Below, piece after piece: positions 26,397 through 35,814 of a DNA stretch of 64,000 bases. Source of the DNA: Candidatus Manganitrophus morganii. Its GTDB lineage: Bacteria; Nitrospirota; Nitrospiria; SBBL01; Manganitrophaceae. The notes beneath the pieces are model-generated. The model had not been told where the DNA came from and searched no databases. It saw nothing but the letters and a program-made list of their open reading frames with translations. The DNA lies in assembly GCA_021651055.1 (NCBI GenBank), contig JAJHOH010000001.1, positions 806,001-870,000 of the forward strand, in the 5' to 3' direction. The position numbers were made by a program, and so were the translations under genes. Every line of letters begins with the position of its first letter. Within the stretch, counting starts at the first letter, position 1.

Positions 26397-26864
26397 TTAC
26401 GAAGGGATCTTCTTTTCCATTGTGCGGACCGACGGCGCGACCAGGTAGCTCCGGCTCCCCAGGGCCAAAGCGAAACCGACCGCTACGTAGATGACGCCGA
26501 TGACCAGCGCCGGCGCTCCGAAGAAACGGATGGTCCGGCCGATCAAAATCATAACGAGGATCAACAGCCAGCTTTTTACGCTGAAGGTCATGTAGAAGGG
26601 GCTCTTCTCGGGAAGCTGCTCGATCCGGGCGATGTTCTTTTTGGCGATCTTCGGGAGAACAAAGTTCCCCTTCGCGAATCCGGTGATGAGCGCGATCAGC
26701 AGCCCGATCCCTTCGGCGATTCCGGGCGTCCCCCTGGCCGGGTCGAGCTCGCTCATCGTTCGTCCGCCGAAAAGAAAAATTCCTCCGGCGATTAGCAGAC
26801 CGGTGCCGACGAGCGCCCAGAGCAGGAACGCCAATTTCAGATGGGTGTCGCGTGATACCTCCAT
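26397..26864 (-). CDS. Four-span membrane protein, unknown
   Basis: The 155-residue protein has four hydrophobic spans at about residues 9-31, 48-63, 92-109 and 115-135 with short loops. KIAKKNIARIEQLPEKSPFYMTFSVKSWLLI lies between spans 2 and 3. The ATG shares one base with the rlmB stop and GGAGCAAATTA acts as ribosome site, so translation is coupled to rlmB. No family name is recognised. Confidence 0.75.
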   Translation of the reverse strand: MEVSRDTHLKLAFLLWALVGTGLLIAGGIFLFGGRTMSELDPARGTPGIAEGIGLLIALITGFAKGNFVLPKIAKKNIARIEQLPEKSPFYMTFSVKSWLLILVMILIGRTIRFFGAPALVIGVIYVAVGFALALGSRSYLVAPSVRTMEKKIPS

Positions 26865-27679
26865 TAATTTGCTCCTTTCTTTAATCTTTCGTTGCGTTGC
26901 CTTAAAACTTCGTACGCGACCACGCCGACGGCGACCGAGACGTTGAGCGAAGAAACCTTCCCCCGCATCGGCAGTGAGACGACCTGATCGCAGTGCTCGA
27001 GCACTTTTTGATGGACCCCTTTCCCTTCCGCGCCGACGACAACGGCGACCGGATCGGCAAAATCATACTCCAAATAAGAGGTCGGCGCTCCCGCCTCGAT
27101 TCCGACGGTCCAGATGTTCTCTTTTTTCAGCCGGTCGATCGTCGCCGAGATATTGACCACCCGCGCCACGGGAACATGAACCACCGCGCCGGCCGACGCT
27201 TTCGAAACCACGCCGGTCAACCCGGCCGCGCGCCGCTCCGGGATGATTACCCCATGGACGCCGACGGCATCGGCGGTCCGGATGATCGCCCCCAAGTTAC
27301 GCGGGTCTTCGACCTCGTCGAGGACCAGGAGAAAAGGAGTTTCCCCGCGCCGTCGAATTCCCTGTAGAATCTCATCCAGCTCGGTATAACTTTGGGCCGA
27401 GAGAAGACCGACCACCCCCTGATGTTTGGCGGTCTTGGCCATCCGGTCGAGCACATCGCGCGGAACCGTCTGGACCGTCGCCCGCTGCTGCCGGGCACTG
27501 GTCCGGATCTCGTCGACCTCCTGGCCGCCCCGGCCCGGCGCCAGGAAGACCTTGTTCAGCCGCTTCGCCCGGAGCGCCTCCAGGACCGGATTGATCCCGT
27601 AGATCACCGCCTCTTCGACGGAGAGCGAAGGCCGCGGCTCCCTTGGCTTTGGATCTCTGGGGGTTTTCTCTCTTCTCAT
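26864..27679 (-). CDS. rlmB: 23S rRNA (guanosine-2'-O-)-methyltransferase (SpoU/TrmH family)
   Basis: The 271-residue protein has an N-terminal RNA-binding substrate domain (YGINPVLEALRAKRLNKVFLAPG) and a knotted SPOUT domain with LVLDEVEDPRNLGAIIRTADAVGVHGVI, KASAGAVVHVPVARV, VVVGAEGKG and VSLPMRGKVSSLNVSVAVGVVAYE. It methylates G2251 of 23S rRNA in the P-loop. A lysine/arginine-rich tail at the N-terminus (MRREKTPRDPKPREPRP) extends the normal start. It overlaps cysS by the ATGA sequence, a common pairing. Confidence 0.93.
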   Translation of the reverse strand: MRREKTPRDPKPREPRPSLSVEEAVIYGINPVLEALRAKRLNKVFLAPGRGGQEVDEIRTSARQQRATVQTVPRDVLDRMAKTAKHQGVVGLLSAQSYTELDEILQGIRRRGETPFLLVLDEVEDPRNLGAIIRTADAVGVHGVIIPERRAAGLTGVVSKASAGAVVHVPVARVVNISATIDRLKKENIWTVGIEAGAPTSYLEYDFADPVAVVVGAEGKGVHQKVLEHCDQVVSLPMRGKVSSLNVSVAVGVVAYEVLRQRNERLKKGAN

Positions 27680-29130
27680 CGCTTCACCCGCGTTGTCCCG
27701 TCCGGCCGGTCTTCGAGGACAATCCCCGCTTGGGCCAGCCGATCCCGGATCTCATCCGACTTCTTCCAATCTTTCTTCCGGCGCGCTTCCTCCCGTTCGC
27801 GGAGGAGCGATTGGATCGCCGCCTCATCGAACGCGGCCTTCGCTGGAAGACCTTTCTCCCAGGGTTGATGACTCCACTCGGAAGGAGGATTTCGGAAGAG
27901 GCCGAGGACACCGCCGAGCCCCTTCAGAAGCGCTTTCGCGATCCCTAGAAATGAATCTTCCCCCTTTGACATCCGGGCATTGACCTCGGAGCGAAACTCC
28001 TGAAGCACACCGATCGCACGGGCAGTATTAAAGTCATCCTCCATCGCCGCTTCGAACGCCTCTCGGAACCGATCCCACTCCGAACCGGCCGCAACACTGT
28101 TTGCGGGAGAGATCGATTGCAAATTCATCTCCTCCAACTTCTGAAAAAGCTCATAGAAATGATCGAGACCGCTCTTCGCCGTCTTGAGGCTCTGATCGGA
28201 AAAATCGACCGGAGATCGATAATGGGTCGAGAGAAGGTAGAAGCGAATCACCTCGGCGATCATCGCCTCTGGAAATCGAGGGGACTTCTCGAAGATTTCT
28301 TTCACCGTGAAGAAATTGCCGAGCGACTTCGACATCTTCTCCTGATCGACGGTGACGAAGCCATGGTGAATCCAGGTCCGGACGAACTCCTTTCCGGTCG
28401 CCGCCTCCGATTGGGCGATTTCGTTTTCATGATGCGGGAAGATCAAATCCTTGCCGCCGCCGTGCAGATCGAGGGTCTCCCCCAGCAGCTTCATCGACAT
28501 CGCCGAGCACTCGATATGCCACCCCGGTCTCCCCATCCCCCAGGGGCTCTCCCAGGCCGGCTCCCCCGGCTTCGACGATTTCCAGAGGGCGAAGTCGAGC
28601 GGGCTTTTCTTTCGCTCATCGACCTCCACCCGCGCGCCCGAAATCATCTCGTCGAGCTTCTGCTTCGAGAGCTTTCCATACGAGGGAAACTTCGCCACCT
28701 CGTAATAGACATCCCCGTCTACAGGATAAGCGATCCCTTTCGAGATCAATGCCTCGATCAGTCCGATCATTTCGGGGATGTATTCGGTCGCCTTCGGCGC
28801 CGCCGTCGGAAGCCGCACCCCCAGCCGGGCCATGTCCTCTTCGTAGGAGGCGATATACTTTTCAGAAATCTCCTTCCACTCCTTCCCCTCCTGCTGCGCA
28901 CGGCGGATGATCTTATCATCGACATCGGTGAAATTTTTGATATAGTGCACCGAGAGCCCCTTGTACTCCAGATAATTTCTGACTACATCGAAGACGATCG
29001 CCGACCGCGCATGGCCGAGGTGGCAATGATCGTAGACGGTCACGCCGCAGACATAGAGGCGGACCTCTTTGTCCATCATCGGGGACCACGGCTCCTTTTC
29101 GCCGGAAAGAGTATTGCTGATTTTTAGCAT
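27676..29130 (-). CDS. cysS: Cysteinyl-tRNA synthetase
   Basis: The 484-residue class I synthetase has CGVTVYDHCHLGHARS (zinc Cys and HIGH-like motif), the zinc-site GWHIECSAMSM, HHENEIAQSEAATG and the KMSKS loop at EKMSKSLGNF. It charges cytosolic tRNA-Cys. Length and motifs are normal. It begins the cysS-rlmB-membrane protein-52 aa unit. Confidence 0.98.
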   Translation of the reverse strand: MLKISNTLSGEKEPWSPMMDKEVRLYVCGVTVYDHCHLGHARSAIVFDVVRNYLEYKGLSVHYIKNFTDVDDKIIRRAQQEGKEWKEISEKYIASYEEDMARLGVRLPTAAPKATEYIPEMIGLIEALISKGIAYPVDGDVYYEVAKFPSYGKLSKQKLDEMISGARVEVDERKKSPLDFALWKSSKPGEPAWESPWGMGRPGWHIECSAMSMKLLGETLDLHGGGKDLIFPHHENEIAQSEAATGKEFVRTWIHHGFVTVDQEKMSKSLGNFFTVKEIFEKSPRFPEAMIAEVIRFYLLSTHYRSPVDFSDQSLKTAKSGLDHFYELFQKLEEMNLQSISPANSVAAGSEWDRFREAFEAAMEDDFNTARAIGVLQEFRSEVNARMSKGEDSFLGIAKALLKGLGGVLGLFRNPPSEWSHQPWEKGLPAKAAFDEAAIQSLLREREEARRKKDWKKSDEIRDRLAQAGIVLEDRPDGTTRVKR

Positions 29131-29196
29131 CGATTTTTCCTGCTGAACGGCCTAGTATGATTTCAGGCGGGCTGCGGTGTCAAGATGCAGACAGTA

Positions 29197-29874
29197 TCAT
29201 TTATGAGCGTCCGTTCCCGTCGATTCCTCTTCCTTGCTCCAACCGGACGCCCCCAAGAACGGAACAAAAAGACAGGGTGTGATCGAGACGGTGACAGGCC
29301 CTTTTTCTTCCTTGACGATCTTCTTCAGCGTTTGCGACGTCCGCTCTCCGATGGGGATCACCATCCTCCCGCCGACCTTGAGCTGATCCATTAAGACCGA
29401 CGGAATCTGAGGCGCTCCCGCGGCGACCAGGATCGCATCGAACGGGGCCTCGTCCTTCCAGCCGAAAGAGCCATCGGCCTGTCGGATGACGGCGTTCCGG
29501 TAGCCGAGCTCTTCAATCATCTTCCACGCCTTCGAAACCAAGAATTGAATCCGCTCGATCGAGCAGACCCGCGCCGCCAATTCCGCCAGCACCGCCGTCT
29601 GATAGCCCGATCCGGTCCCAATCTCCAACACCTTCTCGGTCCCCTTCAGCGCCAGCGCCTCCGACATCAACGCCACCATGTACGGCTGGGAGATCGTCTG
29701 CCTCTCCCCGATCGGAAGGGCATGGTCGCCATAGGCCCGGTCGCGAAACGCCTCCTCGACGAAGAGATGCCGGGGGACCTTCCGCATCGCCGCCAGCACC
29801 CGCTCGTCCTTGATCCCCCTGGGGATCAGCTGGTCTTCGACCATGCGGCGCCGCGCGGTCTCAAAATGATTCAT
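29197..29874 (-). CDS. pcm: Protein-L-isoaspartate O-methyltransferase
   Basis: The start is placed at MNHFETARRRMVEDQLIPRG (ATG at 29874), giving about 225 residues; a longer frame runs into the hairpin repeat upstream. SAM motif I is VLEIGTGSGYQTAVL and the family pattern LPIGERQTISQPYMVALM is complete. It repairs isoaspartyl residues in damaged proteins. It lies between surE and cysS; a surE-pcm pairing is common in bacteria and linked with stationary-phase survival. Confidence 0.95.
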   Translation of the reverse strand: MNHFETARRRMVEDQLIPRGIKDERVLAAMRKVPRHLFVEEAFRDRAYGDHALPIGERQTISQPYMVALMSEALALKGTEKVLEIGTGSGYQTAVLAELAARVCSIERIQFLVSKAWKMIEELGYRNAVIRQADGSFGWKDEAPFDAILVAAGAPQIPSVLMDQLKVGGRMVIPIGERTSQTLKKIVKEEKGPVTVSITPCLFVPFLGASGWSKEEESTGTDAHK

Positions 29875-29921
29875 GATCGGTCTTATCCTATGCAAAAACG
29901 CAGATAAAAGAAGGGTGAGGC

Positions 29922-30023
29922 GATTTTCCATTTATCATTTATCATTGCTCATTTGCGCTCATTTGCGCTCATTTGCCATTTTAAAATCGGAAATGAAAAA
30001 TGGAAAACGATAAATGGAAAATC
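29922..30023. repeat. Hairpin repeat with internal 10-bp tandem units
   Basis: Perfect 15-bp inverted arms GATTTTCCATTTATC (29922-29936) and GATAAATGGAAAATC (30009-30023) enclose three tandem copies of GCTCATTTGC at 29947-29976. It lies between surE and pcm and could form a long stem-loop in the shared transcript. Confidence 0.8.
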
Positions 30024-30042
30024 CCTTACTTTGGGCCTCACC

Positions 30043-30825
30043 TCAACCGATCTCCGTCTCCAGCTGCTCTTTCCAGGAGCGGAGCCGTTCGACCGTTTCG
30101 TGATGGGTGAGATCGAGATGAAGCGGGGTCACCGAGATCTCCCCGCGCTCGACCGCCTCATGATCGGAATTCTTCCGCTTCTCCCATTTCATTCCGTTGA
30201 GGCCGATCCAGAAATATTTTCTCCCGCGCGGATCGGTGTTCTCGATGATGGTGCTGTCGTCGAAAACCCGCTTGCCGAGCGTGGTGATCCGAACACCCTT
30301 GATCTCGTTCGGGGGAAGATTCGGGGCATTGACGTTGAGGAAGACCTCCCGCGAAAGCCCCTCCTTCAGAACCAGCCGCACCAGCCCGACGGCAAACCGC
30401 GCCGCCGTTTCGAAGTGATACTGGCCGTCGCCCAGTTGGGAGAAAGCGATCGAAGGAATTCCGAGAAGGGTCCCCTCCATCGCCGCAGAGACCGTCCCGG
30501 AATAGGTCACGTCGTCGCCGAGATTCCCTCCCTTATTGATCCCGGAGACGATCAAATCGGGCCGCGCGTTCTTCAATAAGTAGAGCACCCCGAGATTGAC
30601 GCAGTCGGTCGGCGTCCCGTTGACGCTGAACACCCCCGGACGGAGCTCATCGGCGCGAAGCGGCTTATGAAGAGTCAAGGCATGGCCCGCCGCGTTCCGT
30701 TCACGATCGGGGGCGATCACCACCACCTTGCCGACCTCTTTGAGTGCGTCGGCCAGCTGATGCAGGCCGGGCGAGTGGACGCCGTCATCATTCGTCGCCA
30801 GAATGAGCTTTTCCTTCTTGCTCAA
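30043..30825 (-). CDS. surE: 5'/3'-nucleotidase SurE
   Basis: The 260-residue protein starts near LSKKEKLILATNDDG, using a TTG at 30825 with AGAAAGG eight bases upstream; no better start is in frame. The SurE signature ATNDDGVHSPGLHQLADAL holds the metal ligands, with SGINKGGNLGDDVTYSGTVSAAMEG further on. It dephosphorylates nucleoside monophosphates and takes part in stationary-phase survival. The tRNA-Pro terminator sits just upstream. It pairs with pcm, the next gene. Confidence 0.95.
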   Translation of the reverse strand: MSKKEKLILATNDDGVHSPGLHQLADALKEVGKVVVIAPDRERNAAGHALTLHKPLRADELRPGVFSVNGTPTDCVNLGVLYLLKNARPDLIVSGINKGGNLGDDVTYSGTVSAAMEGTLLGIPSIAFSQLGDGQYHFETAARFAVGLVRLVLKEGLSREVFLNVNAPNLPPNEIKGVRITTLGKRVFDDSTIIENTDPRGRKYFWIGLNGMKWEKRKNSDHEAVERGEISVTPLHLDLTHHETVERLRSWKEQLETEIG

Positions 30826-30877
30826 AACAAAAACCTTTCTACCCTTACCGGAGCAGAGGCGCGGCGCCCCTGCACAA

Positions 30878-30903
30878 AACAAAAAAAGCTGCCAAGCAGC
30901 TTT
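30878..30903 (-). terminator. Terminator of the tRNA-Pro transcript
   Basis: An AAAGCTG / CAGCTTT stem on the minus strand is followed by a run of seven T, about 80 bp downstream of tRNA-Pro. Confidence 0.8.
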
Positions 30904-30985
30904 CAGATCTTATCTCAATGACCCTGGGCCTGTCGGTGAGCGGTCTGACCTCTCTTCACGAAAGATGGACCGCTCACCTACAAAT

Positions 30986-31062
30986 TGGTCGGGGCGACTG
31001 GATTTGAACCAGCGACCACTCGCACCCCAAACGAGTGCGCTACCAGGCTGCGCTACGCCCCG
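30986..31062 (-). tRNA. tRNA-Pro (anticodon GGG)
   Basis: Cloverleaf: acceptor CGGGGCG / CGCCCCG, D-arm GCGC / GCGC, anticodon stem CTCGT / GCGAG with loop TTGGGGT (anticodon GGG), T-arm GCTGG-TTCAAAT-CCAGT, discriminator A and an encoded CCA. It begins one base after the merR-like gene stop, so it may be processed from the ihfA-merR transcript. Confidence 0.95.
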
Positions 31063-31063
31063 C

Positions 31064-31393
31064 CTAACTTAAAATGTGTAAAACTTCTTCCAGTTCCCTT
31101 CGAACCCGATCGAGGGTCTCTTCGTGACGGGGTTCTCTCATCGGCGGATCCGATGGAACGGGGGCGCCGTTCAATTTCTTCTTCGCCCCCGCGATCGTCA
31201 TCCCCTCCTGGTAAAGGAGCTTCTTGATCTGAAGGATCAGATCGATCTCCCGCTTCGTGTAGACCCGTTGGTTTCCTTTACTCTTCTTCGGATGAAGGGC
31301 CGGAAACTCCGATTCCCAAAAACGGAGGACGTATGCTTCCAGGCCGGTGAGCTGACTGACCTCCCCAATCTTATAAAAGAGTTTGTCCTGCAT
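31064..31393 (-). CDS. MerR-family regulator (short, ihfA-linked type)
   Basis: The 109-residue protein has a MerR-type winged helix at residues about 5-72 (FYKIGEVSQLTGLEAYVLRFWESEFPALHPKKSKGNQRVYTKREIDLI) and a short helical C-terminus. It has no metal-binding Cys, so it is not a mercury or redox regulator. This small MerR next to ihfA is common in delta-Proteobacteria and Nitrospirota; its target is not known. A GGAGAGG lies adjacent to the ATG. It is 12 bases downstream of ihfA. Confidence 0.88.
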   Translation of the reverse strand: MQDKLFYKIGEVSQLTGLEAYVLRFWESEFPALHPKKSKGNQRVYTKREIDLILQIKKLLYQEGMTIAGAKKKLNGAPVPSDPPMREPRHEETLDRVRRELEEVLHILS

Positions 31394-31405
31394 CCTCTCC
31401 TATGC

Positions 31406-31681
31406 CTACTGGTTGACGAACTTTTTAAAGACCTGGCTCGGTCTGAATGTCACCACACGGCGGGGGGTGATTCCGATCTCCTCGCCTGTCTTTGGATTTC
31501 GACCCTTCCGAGCCCGCTTCTGTCGAACGACAAAATTTCCAAAACCGGCGACCTTGACCATCTCCCCTTTCTTGAGGACCTCCTTGATTGAATTCAGTAT
31601 GACTTCAAGAATATCGGCCGATTCCTTCTTAGAGATTCCTAACTTGTCGAAGACTTCATTGGCGATGTCGGCTTTTCTCAT
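31406..31681 (-). CDS. ihfA: Integration host factor alpha subunit / HU-like protein
   Basis: The 91-residue protein (ATG at 31681 with AAAGGGG eight bases upstream) has the DNABII pattern RKADIANEVFDKLGISKKESADILEVIL, GFGNFVVRQKRARKGRNPKTGE and FRPSQVFKKFVN, closest to IHF-alpha. It bends DNA and would support sigma54 activation at loci such as 53.7-55.6 kb. The long frame upstream to 31885 is not coding, since it crosses the promoter. Confidence 0.93.
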   Translation of the reverse strand: MRKADIANEVFDKLGISKKESADILEVILNSIKEVLKKGEMVKVAGFGNFVVRQKRARKGRNPKTGEEIGITPRRVVTFRPSQVFKKFVNQ

Positions 31682-31763
31682 CGTGACCCCTTTCTTCGGT
31701 CCATTTCGGCTGGGTTTATTCTTGAAGACAGTCTCTCTCTCGGAGAGCTTGCAAATTGGCCAT

Positions 31764-31792
31764 AAAATACAATAGGTTGCCGATAATGTCAA
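31764..31792 (-). promoter_or_regulatory. Sigma70 promoter of ihfA-merR (tRNA-Pro)
   Basis: Perfect TTGACA, a 17-base spacer, then TATTTT on the minus strand. It lies about 80 bp upstream of ihfA. Confidence 0.75.
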
Positions 31793-31943
31793 GTGTTTTA
31801 TTCGTAGGGAATACGGAAGAGAAGAGGAATATCCGGCCTTACCGTCTATTTTCCGCCCTTGGAAACCTTCGGCGGTGAGATCCACTCGGAGAAAAAGATC
31901 AATCGAAAATCACGGGATCTTCAAGGCAGGTCGGTATTTCGGG

Positions 31944-32837
31944 CTACGGCAGGGCCAGGCGGCCCTGGCTGATGGTTCCTTTATCGACCCATTCCTCGAC
32001 GACGGTTTTCGCCATGTTGATCGGAATGGCGAAGCCGATCCCTTGTCCCGTGGCGACGATGGCGGTGTTGATGCCGATCACCTCCCCCTTGGCATTGAGG
32101 AGAGGGCCGCCGCTGTTTCCGAAGTTGATTGAGGCGTCGGTTTGGATAAAGTTGTCCTGATCCGTCAGGCCGAGGTCGGTCCTTCCGGTCGCGCTGATGA
32201 CGCCGACGGTCACCGTCCGGTCAAGGCCGAAGGGGTTTCCGATCGCAATCGCCCACTCTCCCACCTGAAGCCGGCCCGAGTCGCCGAGGTCGGCCACCGG
32301 CAGATCGGATTGAGGGGGAATCTTGATGATCGCGAGATCGGTTTTGGGGTCTTTTCCGATAATCGTTCCGATGAATTCTCTCCGGTCCGAAAGCTTGATC
32401 GTGATTTTGTCCGCCTCGGAAATGACATGATGGTTGGTGATGATGTAGCCGTCTCTGCTGATGATGAAGCCGGAGCCGAGGCTCCTCTGCCGGAACTCCC
32501 GGCGGGGAGGGTCCTTGAAGAGCTCTCCCAGGAAGTCCTGAAAAAGCCCTCTATCTTGAGCGGAATCGGGATGACGGACGAAGTGGACGGTGCTGATGTT
32601 TACCACCGCCGGCGTGACCCGCTTCGCCACCCGGATGAAGGCCTTCTCCGTGATGAGGAGCTCGCGCGCGGGGATCTCGCCGATCGGCTCGATCTCTTCG
32701 AAGTGCGGCTCGGGAGCGGAGGCGACGACCGGGGTCGATGCGGTTTGCTCCGTGCAGGAGACGAAGAGAATAACAATAAGGAGGGGGAGGATGGAGGTCA
32801 GCCTATCTTTCGCAATCTGCATCGAGCGATTTCTCAT
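31944..32837 (-). CDS. HtrA/DegP-like trypsin-fold serine protease without PDZ domain (lipoprotein)
   Basis: The 297-residue protein has a signal peptide ending in a lipobox-like LFVSC near residue 28. A chymotrypsin-like domain (about 75-295) follows with catalytic His in NHHVIS, Asp in KTDLAIIKI and Ser in FGNSGGPLL. The frame ends right after the protease domain, so the PDZ domains of DegP/DegS are absent. It may be a lipid-anchored periplasmic quality-control protease. It lies about 60 bp downstream of cimA and may read from that operon. Confidence 0.88.
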   Translation of the reverse strand: MRNRSMQIAKDRLTSILPLLIVILFVSCTEQTASTPVVASAPEPHFEEIEPIGEIPARELLITEKAFIRVAKRVTPAVVNISTVHFVRHPDSAQDRGLFQDFLGELFKDPPRREFRQRSLGSGFIISRDGYIITNHHVISEADKITIKLSDRREFIGTIIGKDPKTDLAIIKIPPQSDLPVADLGDSGRLQVGEWAIAIGNPFGLDRTVTVGVISATGRTDLGLTDQDNFIQTDASINFGNSGGPLLNAKGEVIGINTAIVATGQGIGFAIPINMAKTVVEEWVDKGTISQGRLALP

Positions 32838-32897
32838 TTCCTAAATTATAGGCCGACCGATGGTAAACACGCAAGCGCGCCTGAAACGGCGCGGCGC

Positions 32898-34460
32898 TCA
32901 GCTGTTCAATAGTTTGTACTCGATGCTGTCCACCAATGCTTGCCAGCTGGCTTCGATGATGTTTTCGGAAACCCCGACCGTCCCCCAATTCTTCTCGCCG
33001 TCGCCCGATTCGATCAAGACCCGGACCTTCGATCCGGTCCCGTCGCTGGCGGTCAAGACGCGGACCTTATAATCGAGGAGCTTGACCTGAGAGAGGGCCG
33101 GATAAAACTTTTCGAGCGCCTTTCGAAGTGCGTGGTCGAGCGCATTGACCGGTCCGTTTCCGGTCGCCGCGGTGTGCTCCACCTGGCCCCCTACCTCGAC
33201 CATAATGGTCGCCTCGCAGAAGGTCTCCTCGCTTCCTTTTCGTTTTTCGACGATCACGCGGAAACCGACCAGGTCGAAAAACTTCTGATGTTTTCCGAGC
33301 GCCTTCTTCATCATCAGCTCGAAGGAGCCCTCCGCCCCCTCGAACTGGTAGCCCTGGTGCTCCCGCTCTTTGAGTTGTTCGAGAATTTCCGTAAGATGCG
33401 GGCTGTCGCTCGCCAGGTTGATCCGGAACTCCTTCGCCTTCTCCAGAAGGTTGCTCTTTCCGGCGTTGTCGGAGATCAGGACCCGCTGCCGATTTCCCAC
33501 TTTGCTCGGAGCGACATGCTCGTATGTTTCCGCATTCTTCCGGACGGCGTGGACATGAATCCCCCCCTTGTGGGCGAAGGCGGCGTCGCCGACATACGGC
33601 TGGTGTTTGTTGTGGGGGAGATTGGCGATCTCGCTGACGAAGTGAGAAACTTCTCTCAACCGCTTGAGCTGGCCGTCGGCGATGCAGTTGATCTTCATTT
33701 TCAATTTCAGATTCGGGAGGAGCGAGCAGAGGTTGGCGTTTCCGCAGCGCTCCCCGAAACCGTTCATCGTCCCCTGCACTTGAGTCACGCCGATTTCGAC
33801 CGCCGTCAAGGCGTTCGCCACCGCCATCTCGGAGTCGTTGTGCGTGTGGATGCCGAGCGAGCCGCCGATCTCGCGCTGAACCACCTCCAGCGCTTCGCGG
33901 AGCTGCCACGGCATCGTTCCGCCGTTGGTGTCGCAGAGGATGATGCATTCCGCGCCGGCCCGCTTGGCCGCTTCCAGCGTCTTCAGCGCGTAGTCGGGCT
34001 TCGCCAGATAACCGCTGAAGAAATGTTCCGCATCGTAAAAAACCCGCTTCCCCTGAGAGCGAAGGTACTCGATCGAATCGGAGATGATCTCCAGATTCTT
34101 CTTGAGCGTGATCCCGAGCGCCTCGGTGACGTGCAAGTCCCAGCTCTTGCCGAAAAGGGTGACGACCTCAGTCCCGGCCTCGGCCAGTGCTTTGATGTTG
34201 GGATCTTCCGAGACCTTGTTTCTCGATTTCCGCGTGGCGCCGAAAGCGACGAGCTTGGACGACTTGAGCGGGATTTTTTTCATCTCCTCGAAGAAGGTGA
34301 TGTCCTTCGGGTTCGCCCCCGGCCATCCTCCTTCGATGTAATGAAGGCCGAGCTCATCGAGCTTCTGGACGATGCGAAGCTTATCCTCGACGGAGAAGGA
34401 GACATCCTCCGACTGTGCGCCGTCGCGTAACGTGGTATCGTAGATCTCAACGATCTGCAT
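32898..34460 (-). CDS. cimA: (R)-citramalate synthase
   Basis: The 520-residue protein (ATG at 34460, CAGGAGTGACC upstream) opens with [28 protein letters not shown] and has [18 protein letters not shown] and the C-terminal LeuA dimer/regulatory domain. The [13 protein letters not shown] pattern and length fit citramalate rather than isopropylmalate synthase. It condenses pyruvate and acetyl-CoA to citramalate, giving 2-oxobutyrate for isoleucine without threonine deaminase. It is the last member of the amino-acid operon. Confidence 0.93.
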   Translation of the reverse strand: MQIVEIYDTTLRDGAQSEDVSFSVEDKLRIVQKLDELGLHYIEGGWPGANPKDITFFEEMKKIPLKSSKLVAFGATRKSRNKVSEDPNIKALAEAGTEVVTLFGKSWDLHVTEALGITLKKNLEIISDSIEYLRSQGKRVFYDAEHFFSGYLAKPDYALKTLEAAKRAGAECIILCDTNGGTMPWQLREALEVVQREIGGSLGIHTHNDSEMAVANALTAVEIGVTQVQGTMNGFGERCGNANLCSLLPNLKLKMKINCIADGQLKRLREVSHFVSEIANLPHNKHQPYVGDAAFAHKGGIHVHAVRKNAETYEHVAPSKVGNRQRVLISDNAGKSNLLEKAKEFRINLASDSPHLTEILEQLKEREHQGYQFEGAEGSFELMMKKALGKHQKFFDLVGFRVIVEKRKGSEETFCEATIMVEVGGQVEHTAATGNGPVNALDHALRKALEKFYPALSQVKLLDYKVRVLTASDGTGSKVRVLIESGDGEKNWGTVGVSENIIEASWQALVDSIEYKLLNS

Positions 34461-34523
34461 GGTCACTCCTGTCTTTGCGGTTGTGAGACCTCTTCGAGCG
34501 TCGCTCGCGCCCGCAAAGACCTT

Positions 34524-35792
34524 TTATTTTGAAGCCCGCCTCACCGTCTTGGCTTTGCCCTTTTCGCTCTTCTGCGGCGGGGTCTTGCTCAGCTCGAAAA
34601 CATCATGAAGGGTCCGGACCGCCAGCTCGGTATACTTCGAATCGATGACGCAGGAGATTTTGATTTCGGAGGTGGAGATCATCATGATGTTGATCCCCTC
34701 CGCCGCCAGGCTGGAAAACATCTTGGCCGCCACCCCGGAGTGGGAGCGCATCCCGACCCCGACGATCGAGACCTTGGCGATGTTCTCCGTCAATTGAATG
34801 TCCTGCACCCCCATCTCTTCCGCCAATTTGGAAAGGGTCTCTTTCGCCCGCCGCGCATCCCCCTTCGGGACGGTAAAGGAGATATCGGTCATCCCTCCCT
34901 GGCTTACGTTCTGGATGATCATATCGACGACCACATTCTCCCGGGCGAGGGTGCCGAAAATTTTCGAGGCGATCCCCGGCCGGTCGGGCACGCCGAGGAG
35001 GGTTACTTTCGCCTGATTTTTATCGTAGGTCACCCCCGAGACGACCTCTTGCTCCATCTCTAGATCCTCCTTTGTCACCAGGGTCCCCTCGTGGTCGTTG
35101 AAGCTCGACCGGACACGGACCGGAACCTGATATTTCATTGCAAATTCCACCGAACGGGTCTGGAGCACCTTCGCCCCCAGGCTCGCCATCTCCAGCATCT
35201 CCTCATAGGAGATCTTCGACAACTTTCTTGCATTCGGAACGATATTCGGGTCGGTCGTATAGACCCCGTCGACGTCGGTATAAATGTCGCAGAGATCGGC
35301 CTTCAGCGCGGCGGCCAATGCGACGGCGGTGGTATCGGAGCCCCCCCGGCCGAGGGTCGTCACATCCGACCGCTGATTGATCCCCTGAAAACCGGCCACC
35401 ACCGGGACAACCCCCTCGGCGAGCGATTCCTTCAACCGCTCCGCGGTGATCTGCTCGATCCGGGCGTTGGTGTGGACGGCATCGGTCAAGATGCCGACCT
35501 GTCTTCCGGTGAAAGAGCGCGCCGCCACCCCCGATTCCTGAAGGGCCATCGCCAGCAGGGCGATCGTCACCCGCTCTCCGGTCGAAATCAGCATGTCCAT
35601 TTCGCGCTGATCGGGAAGGGGGGAAATCTGGTGGGCAAGCCCGATCAACCGATCGGTCTCCCCGCTCATCGCGGAGACGACCACCACGACATCGTTTCCC
35701 TCCGCCCGCGCCTGCGCGACCCGCCGCGCCACATTTTTAATCCGGTCGGTGGTTCCGACGGAGGTCCCGCCGAATTTTTGAACAATCAACAT
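34524..35792 (-). CDS. lysC: Aspartate kinase (two ACT domains)
   Basis: The 422-residue protein begins [13 protein letters not shown], with the kinase core (residues about 1-245, [27 protein letters not shown]). Two ACT domains (about 265-335 and 345-410) follow that usually give feedback control by lysine and threonine. It makes aspartyl phosphate, first step to lysine, threonine and methionine. A basic tail ([15 protein letters not shown]) is longer than usual. It lies between apgM and cimA in the operon. Confidence 0.97.
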   Translation of the reverse strand: MLIVQKFGGTSVGTTDRIKNVARRVAQARAEGNDVVVVVSAMSGETDRLIGLAHQISPLPDQREMDMLISTGERVTIALLAMALQESGVAARSFTGRQVGILTDAVHTNARIEQITAERLKESLAEGVVPVVAGFQGINQRSDVTTLGRGGSDTTAVALAAALKADLCDIYTDVDGVYTTDPNIVPNARKLSKISYEEMLEMASLGAKVLQTRSVEFAMKYQVPVRVRSSFNDHEGTLVTKEDLEMEQEVVSGVTYDKNQAKVTLLGVPDRPGIASKIFGTLARENVVVDMIIQNVSQGGMTDISFTVPKGDARRAKETLSKLAEEMGVQDIQLTENIAKVSIVGVGMRSHSGVAAKMFSSLAAEGINIMMISTSEIKISCVIDSKYTELAVRTLHDVFELSKTPPQKSEKGKAKTVRRASK

Positions 35793-35814
35793 TTAAATAA
35801 ACCCCATCCCCTGT

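Noticed and set aside
29947-29976. Tandem repeats as a possible CRISPR array
   Set aside because: Units are 10 bp and directly adjacent with no spacers; no cas gene is present. The same holds for the 9-bp repeats at 55617-55643.
31682-31885. N-terminal extension of ihfA
   Set aside because: It crosses the promoter at 31764-31792 and has no similarity; the ATG at 31681 has a good ribosome site.
32940-34430. Long plus-strand frame of 496 codons
   Set aside because: It is antisense to cimA; the product is Arg/Asp/Leu-rich without motifs, as expected for a shadow of a high-GC gene.
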